A stretch of 64,000 nucleotides of DNA from Adiantum capillus-veneris (taxonomy: Eukaryota; Streptophyta; Polypodiopsida; Polypodiales; Pteridaceae): NCBI GenBank assembly GCA_014529385.2, contig CM043967.1, forward strand, positions 9,811,501 through 9,875,500, given 5' to 3'. The notes beneath the pieces were generated by a model. The model was not told the DNA's origin, made no database searches, and was given only the letters and a program-made list of their open reading frames with translations. Made by a program: the position numbers and the translations under genes. This document shows positions 24,274 through 35,100 of the stretch, one piece after another; position 1 is the first letter of the stretch; each line of letters opens with the position of its first letter.

Positions 24274-24357
<84 letters not shown>
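24204..24357 (-). repeat. F right LTR, truncated in its GA tract
   Basis: Starts TGGAAGATGCGAAGC. A (GA)40 run fills 24277-24357 and the sequence then switches directly to the interior of an A-family LTR. The missing part corresponds to 22975-23150 of the left LTR. Confidence 0.75.
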
Positions 24358-24358
<1 letters not shown>

Positions 24359-24876
24359 CCCCAATACCCTGCCTATGCTTAGTTTTTTATTTTGAAGTGT
24401 AAATTCCTACTTATGATGAAATTAGGCCACGGATCGGTGATGCCAAAAGCTACAAAATACTGTGATGTGTTTACGTCAAGGCGTAGAGCTCTTACCTGCG
24501 ATTGTAATGCAACAAACGCGACTGCAATGTGACAACCAGAGAGGGAGTAGGAAGTGCGAGAAGGAGAGAAGTGAGCATCGTTAGCTCACGTTGTGTATTT
24601 CATTATCCAAAACTTACAAATAACTTACAAAAATTGGCTTTTATACCTTAGCCAAGGTTTTTGGTGGTCAAAACTAATAATCTTGGAGCTCTAACTAAAG
24701 ATAGGTAATGACAGGTTGATACAATCTGGAAGCTTGTAGCCCCGGCTCATCAATTACAAGGTTTATCCAAAAAATAGGAGTTACAATATTCTCAATTTAT
24801 CAAAAATAATAAGTGTTTTACAATGAGAGCTCCAAAAATTGGTATTTGTGGTATTTGTGTTAGCTTGTTGTTAACA
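24358..24876 (-). repeat. Internal, truncated copy of the A LTR
   Basis: Matches 16975-17494 and the right part of 35101-36027, including the TATAAAA region and the TTAACA end. It is followed by its own polypurine tract (24877-24893) and therefore was the 3' end of an element whose body lies to the right. About 400 bp are missing on the left, where element F's GA tract adjoins. Confidence 0.85.
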
Positions 24877-24893
24877 TTCCTTCCCTCCTCGCC
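24877..24893 (-). promoter_or_regulatory. A polypurine tract (inner)
   Basis: Minus-strand GGCGAGGAGGGAAGGAA directly upstream of the internal LTR; differs from the outer tract at a few positions. Confidence 0.8.
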
Positions 24894-24904
24894 TATGTCG
24901 TCCC

Positions 24905-25150
24905 TTCATAGTCACTATTTTTGTTGTCAAAGACTGAGTTGTAGCCTTTAGCCTTCTTCTTTTACGTGGAATAACTGACTCCATTTACTCTAGCTCCTGT
25001 ATCGACCAAAGCATTTGTGCTATGATTGTTGAGTTGTACTTTGATGCGAAGGTCCATTCCATCTAGCCATTCATCATCTGTTGACACTGCATCTTTCGGC
25101 AATTCCCATTGTTGGTCATCTATTTCCAGAGTGTTGATGGGAATCGGTAT
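24905..25150 (-). pseudogene. Protease-like N-terminal half after integrase
   Basis: In frame downstream of the integrase tail the minus strand reads IPINTLEIDDQQWELPKDAV, then MDLRIKVQLNNHSTNALVDT followed at once by GARVNGVS. The D-T-G-A box (25003-24992) is the aspartic protease signature. The second half is missing: the frame stops and runs into the polypurine tract within about 100 bp. Complex A already has a protease between gag and RT, so this is a second one in an unexpected place. Confidence 0.55.
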
Positions 25151-26963
25151 TTGTTGATTCTTAAGAGCAGCTTTCCTTTTAAGTACCCGAAGCCGAGCTT
25201 CCTCTTGGGCTTCATCAATAACCTGCTATCGTTTTATCTTTCTTTGCTTGGCTGCATGCATCCTTTCTAGCAATTCATTGGTTAGTGGAAAATTGTACCT
25301 CTTTCAATGACATCCACTAATCCAATTAGCCATTGGTTCACCATCTAGGGTGGATAGCTTAACTGCTCCACTTGGAGATACATCTTTAATGATAAACGGT
25401 CCATTTTCCTTTTTCTTAAACTTGGGAATGTGTTGTTTAAGGGAATAGACTAGAACTAAGTCCCTTTTTTGAAGATTTTTGTAATTAGATGGGAATCAAA
25501 AAACTGTTTTTGTTTCCACTTTTGTGCGTAGATGTGAGCTACAGCAGTTAGCCTCTGCTCATCTACCTTCTTTAAATCTTCAAGTCTTTATGACAATTCA
25601 TGTCCAATCGACTCAAGATCCTTTGCTACCCTTAGTGTCGGTAATAGAAATTCTATTGGCAGTATGGCATCAAGACCATAAACAAGGTTAATGGGTGTAG
25701 CATTTAAAGCTGTTTTGAATGAAACTCAATAAGCCCATAGAGCTGTATGGAGATTCATTTCCCAGTCTGTCCTTCCTGAACTAACCACTTTAGTCAATAC
25801 CGACCTAAGAATCTTATTCGTATGCTCAGCTTGTCCGTTTGCTTGTGGGTGATAGGGAGATGACTTGTTATGGATGACCATAAATTCATTAAGCAAATAC
25901 TCGATTACCTCATTGAGGAAATGAGTTCCCCTATCACTGACAATTTTTATTGGCAGTCCATATCTTGTAAACACATACTCATATAAGAATGTGGCAGTGG
26001 TTCTGCCATCATTTTTTTGAGTTGCTTTAGCCTCGACCCACTTAGTCAAATAGTCCGTAGTAGCTACAATGATATATTGAACTTGGGTTCTATAAGCAGG
26101 TGGCTATATTGGCCCAACAAAGTCTATACACCATTGTGCAAAAGCTCTAGCTCCCATCATTGGTCTTAAGGGCATGCTATCTACACGTGTTAGCATTTTT
26201 TCTCATTCACAAGCATCACATCTTTGAACATATTCTTTGGCATCTGCAAAAAGTGTTGGCCACTATATGCCTGCCATCAAGATTGCTCTTGCGGTGGTCT
26301 CACTAGAAAAGTGACCTCCAGCTAATCCGACATGTGCTTTTTCTGTGATCGGAATATATTCGTCTTCATTTGCACAAAGACGCAAATGTTGATCCTTACC
26401 TCTCCGATACAATTGGTTTCCAATGAGAGCATAGCTCTTGCTTCAGTTTCAATTGCTCTTTGACGGCGTTTACTCATATCCTCAGAAAATGTTTGGCTCG
26501 ATAAGTAAGTATCCAGATAGTTACTCCACTTAGGAACAAGTGACATTCGAAATAATGTTACGTGAGGTATGGGTGTTTGTTTTTTACATTGAGGACAATC
26601 CTTTACGAAAGAGAGAACATCACTCCTCATAGTTGACCAAAATACTCCAAGTCTCAAGATCCTTTGCATAGTTTGGTCTTCCGCAAAGTGGAGTCCTACT
26701 ATGGTAATATGTGTTTGACTTAGGTATTGGTTTTTCTCTTTAGGATTAATGCATAAGAGCAATATTCCATCTTGGTTTTTTTTGTGTAGCCTACCAACTA
26801 GTAATTGATACATAACCGATTGCTCAATTAATCCGACTATAATAGGAAGTGGTATTTGTGAATCCACTTGAGCTATGGTCATCAATGACACCATATTTTT
26901 CAACCATCGAGGTATCATTTCCATGAAGAACAAATAGGCATCTGGCACGTCATCATCTACCAC
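25151..26963 (-). pseudogene. A integrase with two H2C2 zinc-binding modules
   Basis: Module 1 (26720-26585): H-I-T-I-V-G-L-H ... C-P-Q-C. Module 2 (26340-26206, after a frameshift): H-V-G-L-A-G-G-H ... C-D-A-C. Core: C-I-D-F-V-G-P-I near 26125, IKIVSDRGTHFLNEVIEYLL (second Asp) and YHPQANGQAEHTNKIL (Glu), so D-D-E is kept. The C-terminal part has G-P-F-I-I-K-D-V-S-P-S-G-A-V-K-L and GEPMANWISGC near 25400-25310. Gypsy integrases normally have one H2C2 module; the two here are about 380 bp apart with a Lys/Arg-rich spacer. Stops and frameshifts throughout. Confidence 0.75.
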
Positions 26964-26975
26964 TTTTGGTGATTC

Positions 26976-27300
26976 CTATGAAACAATCCTTGACAAATGA
27001 TCTACTCTTTGATGAGTAGTGCCCTTTTTTACAATCATAGGGAAGTCAAATTCCAGAAGAATGATGAACCATCTCACTATTCTTCCTGTGTTGCATGGCT
27101 TGTTGACCAAGTACAATAAGGCTTGGTGGTCCACAAAGAATACAAATTTGTTTTCTAATAGGTAATGTCTATACTCTTTTACGTCATAGATCATTCCTAA
27201 TCCTTCCCTTTTGGTGGTGATTTAATTCTTTTCTTCCATGTTCAACTGTCGGCTAGCATAAGAAATAGGAAAATCAATTTTTCCGTCTCCTGGTTGAGCT
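26976..27300 (-). pseudogene. A RNase H
   Basis: HVDASNFAIGCILAQPGDGK (first acidic residue) near 27340-27290, ISYASRQLNMEEKN, a stop at about 27221, then GMIYDVKEYRHYLLENKFVF and VDHQALLYLVNKP, ending with RVDHLSRIVS. A single RNase H of the ordinary retroviral/gypsy type; the dual RNase H of some Tat elements is not seen. Confidence 0.8.
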
Positions 27301-28250
27301 AGTATACACCCTATGGCAAAATTGGAAGCATCTACATGTATGTGGAATATCTTATTCCAATCTGGTGCTTTCAATATTGGAGCTAAAGTGAGAGCTTGCT
27401 TAAGCTTCATGAAGGATTCTTCACATGCCTCAGTCCACTCAAAATGTGTAATCAAGCTATACATGGGTTTTGCAATTATAGCATACATGTAAATGAACCG
27501 TCTATAATATCCACAATGCCCCATGAAGGTTTGAACCCCCTTGACTGTTGTTGGTCTAGGCAAATCATCAATGACATGAATTTTATCCACATCAGTAGCC
27601 ATGCCATTTTTAGACACTATATGTTCAAGAATTTTTCCTTGTCTATCCATGAATGTGCATTTTTCAGGATTTAGGCAAATCCTATAAAGCCTAAATTTTT
27701 TGAATACCTTTTTGAGATGTTCAAAATGATCAGCCCGGATTGATGAATGTACGCATAGATCATCCATGTATACTTCCAAGAATTTCCTTAGATATTCTTT
27801 AAAATCATGACTCATCAATCTTTGAAAGGTGACAGGAGCATTAGTTAACTCAAAGGGCATAACTTGATAGGCAAAAATACCCCATTCCGTTGCAAAAGCA
27901 ATTTTATGCTGATCTTTTGGGTCAACCAAAAGTTGATTGTATCCCGAAAAGCCATCTAAGAAGCTGTAAGCTTCTTTTCTTGCAACTCGTTCTAACACAT
28001 GCTCAATGATTGGAAGAGGAAAGTTGTTTCTAATGGTAGCTGCATTCACTTTCTTGAGGTTGACACACACTCTTTATTTTTCATTCTTCTTGGGTACTAT
28101 CACAATTGGAGACACCCAATCTGTGTGTTCAATTTCATAAATGAATTCAGATTCCTTTAGTTTTTCAATCTCTTCTTTGATCTTCCTAGAAAATTTCTCA
28201 TTATATGTGTATGGCCTTTGTCTACTTGGTTTTGCATCATCTCTCATGGG
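27301..28250 (-). pseudogene. A reverse transcriptase
   Basis: From IKEEIEKLKESEFIYEIEH (28190) and WVSPIVIVPKKNEK through RVCVNLKKVNAATIRNNFPL, FSGYNQLLVDPKDQHKIAFA and FQRLMSHDF. The active-site block VYMDDLCVHS carries an intact Y-M-D-D. The connection region MGHCGYYRRFIYMYAIIAKP is present. The frame from 28070 to 27222 is open, 282 residues, making this the best-preserved part of A's pol. One stop separates it from the N-terminal part. Confidence 0.85.
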
Positions 28251-29181
28251 TATGGTATGTTGACAGATTTTTGGATCAACACCCTTGAGATCCTTGTAAG
28301 ACCAAGCGAAGATATCTCGGGATTCTTTTAGTAAGCTTAGTAAAAGCTCTTCTTCTTCTTCTGTTAGGTCATTTGCAATGTAGGAAGGCCTAGGTTCTCC
28401 TCTTCGTTCAGCAAAATCTATCTTTTGTGCATTTTTAGGCCCTTCATAGGACTCGCCCTATTTTCGTAGTTCTCTAACAGGTTGTTCGACAATGATTTTT
28501 CGGTCTTGGAGAGTATATTTTTTGTGATGGGATGGAACACTCATTACATCCTTACCATCCTCTTCTGTGGTTTCCATTTCGGTTGTATATATCTCCTTTA
28601 GAGCTTTTTTCAACTCTTGATACTTCTTTTTCCGCTCAACTTGTGTCATGGTTGACTCCTTTTCCTGTTTTTTTGGCTTTGCTTGAGTATCCTTCCTCGT
28701 TTTTCTCGATGTTTTTTATTTTTTTGGGTTTTCGTTTGAAGGATATCTGCCAGTGATTTTGTCATTGACACAATCATGTGCATCTATCTCCATCAGGAAC
28801 TGTGTTCTATTGGAGACTGATGACCTAGGTCTTGTTTTCGCGTTCCTGGTGTCTCTTTTTCATCTATACCATTTTTGTCTTCTTGGTTTCTGGTTAGGAA
28901 AGTAAAAGACTTTTCCTCCCCTCCTTTCATGAGTAGCTTAGCTCTCACATGTTCTTTTTCTAACCCCAAATCTTCTGAGGTAGCTGAGTGTTCGTCTAGC
29001 TCGTCTATTGCATCGTACTAGAGGTCTGAAAAGACTTGTTGAGCTTTCATCAAGTCCTTGGGTTCCTCAATTTCATCTTCAATGTTGAGGGTTGAAATCA
29101 TTTGGATGAGAATTATGTCGTAGCCATCCTCATTGCAAAATTAAGTAGGCATAGACGTATTCACACATACATCCATTGTCG
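28251..29181 (-). other. A protease-RT linker
   Basis: A charged, low-complexity coding linker, for example ERKKKYQELKKALKEIYTTE at 28640-28580, with stops. No domain recognised. It links protease and RT on the same strand, as in Tat/Athila-type polyproteins. Confidence 0.5.
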
Positions 29182-29840
29182 CTAAAATTGAATCCACACA
29201 AATGGATCAAACAAATGCTCTGGAAAGGGTTCACGTACATAGGCTTCATCTGTGCAATCCCTTTCTAAAATACATTCTTCTCTTTTTAAACTTCCATTTT
29301 CTAAAGCTCCACACATCCAAATAGGAGTGTCTTTGTTTAACCAAGAGGGAAGCTTAGTTTCAGCCGAAGAGACTGAATCAAACTCTTGTATGTGCATTTT
29401 CATGACATCTCTATAAGTGTGATCTTTTAGATTAGCCCTTGTTATAGATCCCACTTGCTTCAAATACAGATAATTATTTCCCCAATCTTAGATAAGATGT
29501 ACCTGTCGCATGGAAGGTCTTCCCAATATGATTTCGTAATTGAGTTTCTTCCCAAAGTCTACTATGTCAAAAGTGTGTTGATATTCAATCCCACAGGAAT
29601 TAACTCACTTTTTCTAACAATCCTAAGGGTCTTTCAATATGTCCGTCAGCCAATTGCAATTTCATTCGAGTTTGTCTAATGGTTGGTTGTCCCTAGGATT
29701 CCCATACTGTTTTTGTGGCTATGGCTATGCCTGCTCCACTATCCAGTATTGCCATGGTTTCAATTTCATTATTTCACTGGAAGGGTGGTGTTTCCTTCTT
29801 CCCCTTCGTAGTATTCTCCAGCTTTGTGCATTGGAATAAA
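29182..29840 (-). pseudogene. A retropepsin-like protease
   Basis: ETMAILDSGAGIAIATKTVW gives the D-S-G-A active-site loop near 29755-29720. LNYEIILGRPSMRQ (second-half motif) lies near 29540-29500. After it, VGSITRANLKDHTYRDVMKM continues open to 29182. Normal place between gag and RT. Stops interrupt the frame near 29775 and 29490. Confidence 0.75.
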
Positions 29841-30718
29841 TCAAATCTCTTTGTTATCCATTTTGTGTTTCAATCTTTCCAAATATTCTACGATGAGCCC
29901 CGTTAGTCCCACCTTCTCTAGGGTTTTTTGTAGATAATTCCATAAATATGGTTTGATTTTTAACAGTTCTCCCAGATTAAGAGTGCATTGGATGGGTGTA
30001 AATATGATTGAATGAATATTGTCAACTTCCAGGGTCTGTTCCGCTCTTTTTACTTGAGTGGTCTTGCACACTATGGATTCATCTTCATTATCTCCCAAGT
30101 ACGAGGGTAATGTTTTCAAGGTCAATGGTTTAAACATTCCTGAAGCTTCAAATCTACAATCCCCATACAAGTATCAGGAGGTAGGTTATCTAACCAAACT
30201 TCCTCTATAGGAGCTGACTTTAGAGTTAGGCTCCCATCATTGATCTCTCGAACTTTTTTTCATAAGTGTCCTGGCCAGTATTCTTCTACGAATGGAATTC
30301 CATCTAAGGCATCTTCGTTGTCTGGCACCATAAGTTCTGGCTCTTTTAGTTTCAAGTGGGGTTCTACCAGCACTTTGGATTTTTCTTGATTGTCTCTTAC
30401 CACAAGCTCCTCAAGTTTTGCCGTACTTTCGAGCTTCGGTTTCTGTTTTTCAAGCAACTCCTGGGTGATTCTTACCAAATATTGATAAGCTTCAAGCTTA
30501 GCTTCTTCTATGTCTGGAGAAGGTGTTTTGGCCTGCTTTAAGTCCTGCTTGGTAGGCTTCCAAGGTTGCATTAATAGGCTCAAAAAATTTATCAACCAAA
30601 ATTGATCCCCAGATTTTATAATTGTTTCTTTGATTTTGCTTCCAGTTTCTTTCACCTTTTCCTGGAATAGCTTCTTTGCTTTCTCCTCGATTTCAGCCTT
30701 TTGTTTCTGCCTTCTCAT
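29841..30718 (-). pseudogene. A gag-protease linker, charged region
   Basis: Two open stretches. 30718-30260 starts MRRQKQKAEIEEKAKKLFQE and is Lys/Glu-rich and probably helical. 30170-29841 has MFKPLTLKTLPSYLGDNEDE and GELLKIKPYLWNYLQKTLEK. No named domain. Tat-lineage gags often have such extended charged linkers. Confidence 0.5.
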
Positions 30719-30811
30719 CTCATACCTCTTGCTTCTGATTATTTTGGTCTTTTAAGAGGTAATTTTTGTATTCTCTGAATCATCAGACGAGTTCTGTTTC
30801 TTTTTCTTAGA

Positions 30812-32687
30812 CTATGCTCTAGTGATTACCTTGATTGGAACAATCGGCTCACTCTTAGATGAGCTACTAGGTATCACTTGGACTACGTTTACTACTGTTT
30901 TACCCTTGTTTAAAGGATTTTTAGGACAATCTTCTAGGAAGTGTCCTCCCTTTTTGCAACATTGTATACAATAAGCTTCAATCGGCTTGAGGTTTTTGTC
31001 AGGCTTTGGGCATTCAATTTTCCAATAATCATCTACACCACAAATATGACAGTTTTCCGTTTTTGGCTTAATCATGGGTCTTACCATAGGAGGTCTAACA
31101 TCTTGATTAGCTACATAATACGTTGGTGCAAGCTCTGGTGGAGCATAAGTCACAGATTCTTCCATTGGTGGTGGATGTGAATTATACCAATCTCCTTCTA
31201 CCACTATTGTAGATGGACTAGGCTCAGCATAGGGTGTAGTAGGCACTAGTGCTTGTTCATCTATGACTCCCTCTGGGTGCATATACTTTACAGGTGCACT
31301 GCATTATGTCTTAGATACGGAGGTTGTTGACCCAAAATGGGTTGAGGTCTTTCCATACCCATCAGTGGTCTTTGAGCTGGTGCAATGTTAGGCTGATATC
31401 TGTACATGGGTTGTCCTTGTGGCCTCATGGGCACTTCCTGAACATTCCCATCATACTTTGGGCCGGAAATAGCACTCGTTGGTCTCATGGTTGGTCCATT
31501 TACCCTCGATTGCACACCATTTTTGTGGCCTAATTGGTTGTCCTTGTTGAGGTATCCCTTGTCTTGGTCTCCTCATAGGTGCTTTTTGCATGTTATTCAT
31601 CATGTCATTCATCCTTTTGAGCATGTCTTCTATGCCTAAAAGTGGTGTTGCAGCAGTTGTTCCCACTTGTGTTGGTTTAGTGGATGATTTCTCACTTCGG
31701 TTATCCTTAGGAAAATCTTCTTCGTTGAAAATATTACAATTGTCCCCTAAGTCAATAGCATCTGACACACTCTTCTAGGGTTGTATGCTTCTTGCTATAG
31801 AGTATAGCATGAAGTTCTTTGTTTAGCAGTCCCTCTAAAAACAATGATACTAGTCGTTCTTCTACAAGTATGTCTAGCCATGGGCATCTGGAAATGTATT
31901 GTTTCATTCGAGTTGCACAATCCCTAACAGACTCACCATGTTTCTATTTAAAGTTGTAGTTTGAGCTACCATATTGTGTTTGATCCCCATTTTGGTACAA
32001 GCAGCTACAAATCCTTGAGCTAATGTGTTTAAGTCCATGATTAACCTCGGTGGAATGTTTTGGAACCATGTGAATACTTTTCCTAGCTTGCTAAGTGGTC
32101 ATATGGATCCCCAGATCCACTGTATTTTTTGACCAATTTCTGAAAATCACCTGGTCTAACGCGTCTATTTGGTTCAATAGCAGGTCTCCTGGCAATTGGT
32201 CCTGTTCCGAGTCCTTCAAACCAGTCTGTTGAGAATAGTGACTCATGTAGCCCTGCATTGGCCTTAGTATCACCCGGTTTTCTGCGTGATGAGGTGGTTT
32301 TTGGTTTCTTAACATTACTCTCAGATGATCTCTCACGGTGTTCATCTCTTGGAATTGTTTCTGGTCCTTGTCCCAATATCCAATCCCTTATGGAATACCC
32401 TTCTACCTCCTCAGGAGTCATCATAAAAAAGTTGTTGTTATAACAATCCCTAAACAGGTAGGTTGGTAGGTCTGTTGATCCCTTATCTTTGATCTTGAGA
32501 TGATCTTCATGGCTGTTAGTTGTCCTAATTTGGCATGTAAGGTCCACAGGAGATCTTTGACATTTCTATCCTCCCAACAATAGACTCCGATCTTAGGATT
32601 ATCAGTACTAAGCCGTTTCAAGGGCTTCAAATCAACTTGATTGTATCCCTCGAATTCTAAAGTTGGTGGTCCTTCTTTTGCAGCCAT
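30812..32687 (-). pseudogene. A gag (capsid region and zinc knuckles)
   Basis: Probable start at 32687 (MAAKEGPPTLEFEGYNQVDL). FQKLVKKYSGSGDPYDHLAS begins the Retrotrans_gag domain (about 32160-31780: FTWFQNIPPRLIMDL, FVAACTKMGIKHNMVAQ, a frameshift, then RMKQYISRCPWLDIL and LEGLLNKELHAILYS). A Pro/Gln/Met-rich part follows (31515-31290). The nucleocapsid part has C-H-I-C-G-V-D-D-Y-W-K-I-E-C (Tyr where His is expected) and C-I-Q-C-C-K-K-G-G-H-F-L-E-D-C (one residue longer than CX2CX4HX4C) at 31075-30910. Two to three frame breaks. Confidence 0.75.
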
Positions 32688-32689
32688 AT

Positions 32690-35080
32690 CTGGAATTATG
32701 GTATTTTACTTCTAAACCCCATTTGTCTATCACGTCAGGGTCTTCGACTTGTAAATACTGAGTTCCACTCCGATCCATGTACATTTTCCTTGTTTGTTTG
32801 CCCTAATCTCTTCTTTGAACTCAATACCATGGTCATCAATGCGAATGGCATACTCTTTGTTAGGATCCAGTTAAACCTGAGCTCCATGGTGATTAGTCTT
32901 ATAAAAAGAGAGTATATGCTTATAGTGCATTGTCGTTTCGGTTTTTGAGTGAATCGCATAGGAAGACATTTCGGACGTTGAATCAGAAAAAGTGTCTAAG
33001 ACTTCTTCAGGGATAGTGTGCAAGGAATTGCCTTGATTCACGCTTTCTTCAGTGGATACTCTGCTGGAGGTTTCTCCAAGTATACTCTAATTTCGTAGTA
33101 CACAACCAGATCTAAGGTTCATATAGACTTAAGAAGCCCTGGATAGAGTACTTACCTTTGGATTGACTTGTTGTCAATTTCTTCCACTTGATTGGATTGC
33201 ACTTTTTGTCTGAGCTACCGGTTCCTCATCTGCAACCTGATTCCTATACAAATTTGATCAAGTTAGCTATTCTACCATAAGGACAGTATAGTTTTTACTA
33301 GCTATTATGATTGGTCTATGTGTATCATTGCAAATTGAGCTAATTTGAGTCAACCATTGTAATTTTCAAACTCACTCTGGCAAAACTCAAAGGACTAATC
33401 TGCAACTTGAAAACTAAGTGAACATGTACCAATTTGAATCTGATTGAACCCAAACTTTCCCGGTGGCCTTGTATTATGTTGGTATAACACTGTACAAGCT
33501 CAAAAGTCAAAATGGTTGGCTCTCTGTAGCAGTAGTAAATAATCTCGATTATTTACTTTTGTCAGTTTTTAACACTTTTTAGCTTGATTTGCCAAATGTA
33601 CAACCTGTTAAGGTCCTTGGACAAGTTTCAACAAGTTTTGACAAAATTTGTTCAAGTTTGTCAATTGTTTCGTGTCCACAGACTCTGATTTCAAGAATTT
33701 GGCTTAAGTCTCACTTTTGTGATCCAAATTTCACCAAAATTGATTTGTGTGGTCTACTTGATATGCTTGACCTTGTGGTATGTCCAACTGCACCAATTTT
33801 TGAAACAGATGTAAATAATCACGATTATTTACTCTGACTAATTTTTTGTAAGTTTTTGCCCCAATATTGACACATATCTGTTAAGCACTTCAACTTAAGG
33901 TCTCTAGCCAAGTTTCATCAAGTTTGGACTATGTTTGGTCAAATGGTCATCAATTTTCTGTCTGTAGACTGACTTTGCAAATTTGGTCACAATTTCCAAT
34001 CAAACGATCCAAATCTTACCAAATTTGGTTTGTGGGCTTATTACAACATGGTAAAACCAGTGGTATGCTAGCTTGGTCAAAAAAGTTAAAAAATGGGATA
34101 GATGTAAAAAATCACGATTATTTACAATTGCCAAATTTTTGCATCTTTCTGGTCAACTGAGCATGTACACATGTCTATCACATCAATACAAGCCTATGAA
34201 TCAAATTTCATCAAGTTTGGACTATTTTTTCCAAATTTACACTCAAGTTTTGGAAAGTCAGTACAAACTTTAGTTTTTTCTCAATTTTTTGCCAGTTTGG
34301 TGATCCAAATCTTTTGTGTCTTTACAGAAGTTTTTTATACACATGAAATGAGTCACTAGTAGCAACCTTGGTCAAATTTGAGCTGAGAGTAAATGATCAC
34401 GATTATTTACTTTATGCCCAACATGAACAATTTTTTGCACTTTCTTCATAGACAATTTTTTCATGAGTTGTTTTAAGCCTATGAATCAAGCCAAAACTTA
34501 ATTTGGCCTAAAATATCAAGGAAAAGTAAATAATTTGAGTTTTTGCAATCTTGAAATTTTTACCTCAAAGTGTCCTTGAACTTACCCACTGGTGCATACA
34601 GATTTTAAGCATACACTCCAGTCGGATTGAGTGGTTTGAAGTCTTTTCGTGCTATTTCTAGCCGTAGACATGAAAATCTACAACTTCAAATACAACTCAC
34701 AATGATTCTTTCAGAGAGAGAAATGTTCTAAAATCCACCTTGGATCCTACTTACCCTACTCCTAGATTCTCATGCAATGGGGTTGTGGAAAGTGTCCACA
34801 AACACTCGTTTTCTTGTTTTTTATGGTTTTTGAGCATTGATCTTAAGACTTGTCTCGTCTATCAACCATTCTCAAAATCCTAATCTAATTCTACAATCTT
34901 ACAACCCTAAAGGCACTCGACAAGTACAATTACTTCCAAGCTACCTCTGCACAGCAAAAGACGACAATCTTAAGCTATGTGGTTTCTAAAAGAAAGTTTT
35001 TGACTCTAGGAGATCCTAGAGGAAGTTAAATGATAACTTCACAACACTCTCGTGTTTTTCCCTAGTTTAGGTCTCTTCGA
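32690..35080 (-). other. A leader between PBS and gag
   Basis: A 2.4 kb T-rich, non-coding leader on the minus strand. The part next to the PBS (35080-34570) is unique sequence. The middle (34560-33400) is made of degenerate tandem units of about 285 bp sharing words such as AATTTTTTG and CCAAATTT, each with one palindrome. Confidence 0.7.
33534..34411. repeat. Palindrome array 1 in the A leader
   Basis: Four copies of the inverted repeat (arm GTAAATAATC, 2-bp centre, complement): 33534-33557 (11-bp arms, perfect), 33811-33832 (perfect), 34104-34125 (one mismatch) and 34388-34411 (one mismatch), starts spaced 277, 293 and 284 bp. A half site follows near 34525. The conserved core within units that have otherwise drifted suggests selection on the palindrome. 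Half sites also occur in the A LTRs near 16900 and 35440. Confidence 0.9.
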
Positions 35081-35098
35081 TCCCCGGCAGCGGTGCCA
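35081..35098 (-). promoter_or_regulatory. A primer-binding site (tRNA-Asp type)
   Basis: Minus-strand TGGCACCGCTGCCGGGGA two bases from the LTR end. It closely resembles the TGGCGCC...GCCGGGGA sites of Athila/Tat elements that pair with the 3' end of tRNA-Asp. It fixes the element's direction. Confidence 0.85.
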
Positions 35099-35100
35099 AA

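Larger units (their letters stand above)
22871..24357 (-). mobile_element. Element F: small non-autonomous LTR retrotransposon
   Basis: Left LTR 22871-23150 and right LTR from 24204 share GAAGCTATGG-type starts and a CATGGAAGAGATGGCGTGCA block followed by a GA tract. On the minus strand a tRNA-Met-type primer-binding site TGGTATCAGAGC (24201-24190) follows the right LTR, and a poly-G polypurine tract (about 23166-23151) precedes the left LTR. The internal region is only about 1 kb without recognisable RT or integrase, so it must borrow enzymes. The right LTR is cut inside its GA tract at 24357, where A-family LTR sequence begins abruptly. Confidence 0.75.

Noticed and set aside
26976-28070. 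Dual RNase H as in some Tat elements
   Set aside because: Only one RNase H could be traced; the region between it and the integrase core holds two zinc modules instead.
33534-34411. Reading the periodic palindromes as CRISPR repeats
   Set aside because: Spacing of about 285 bp and similar intervening units make this a tandem leader repeat.
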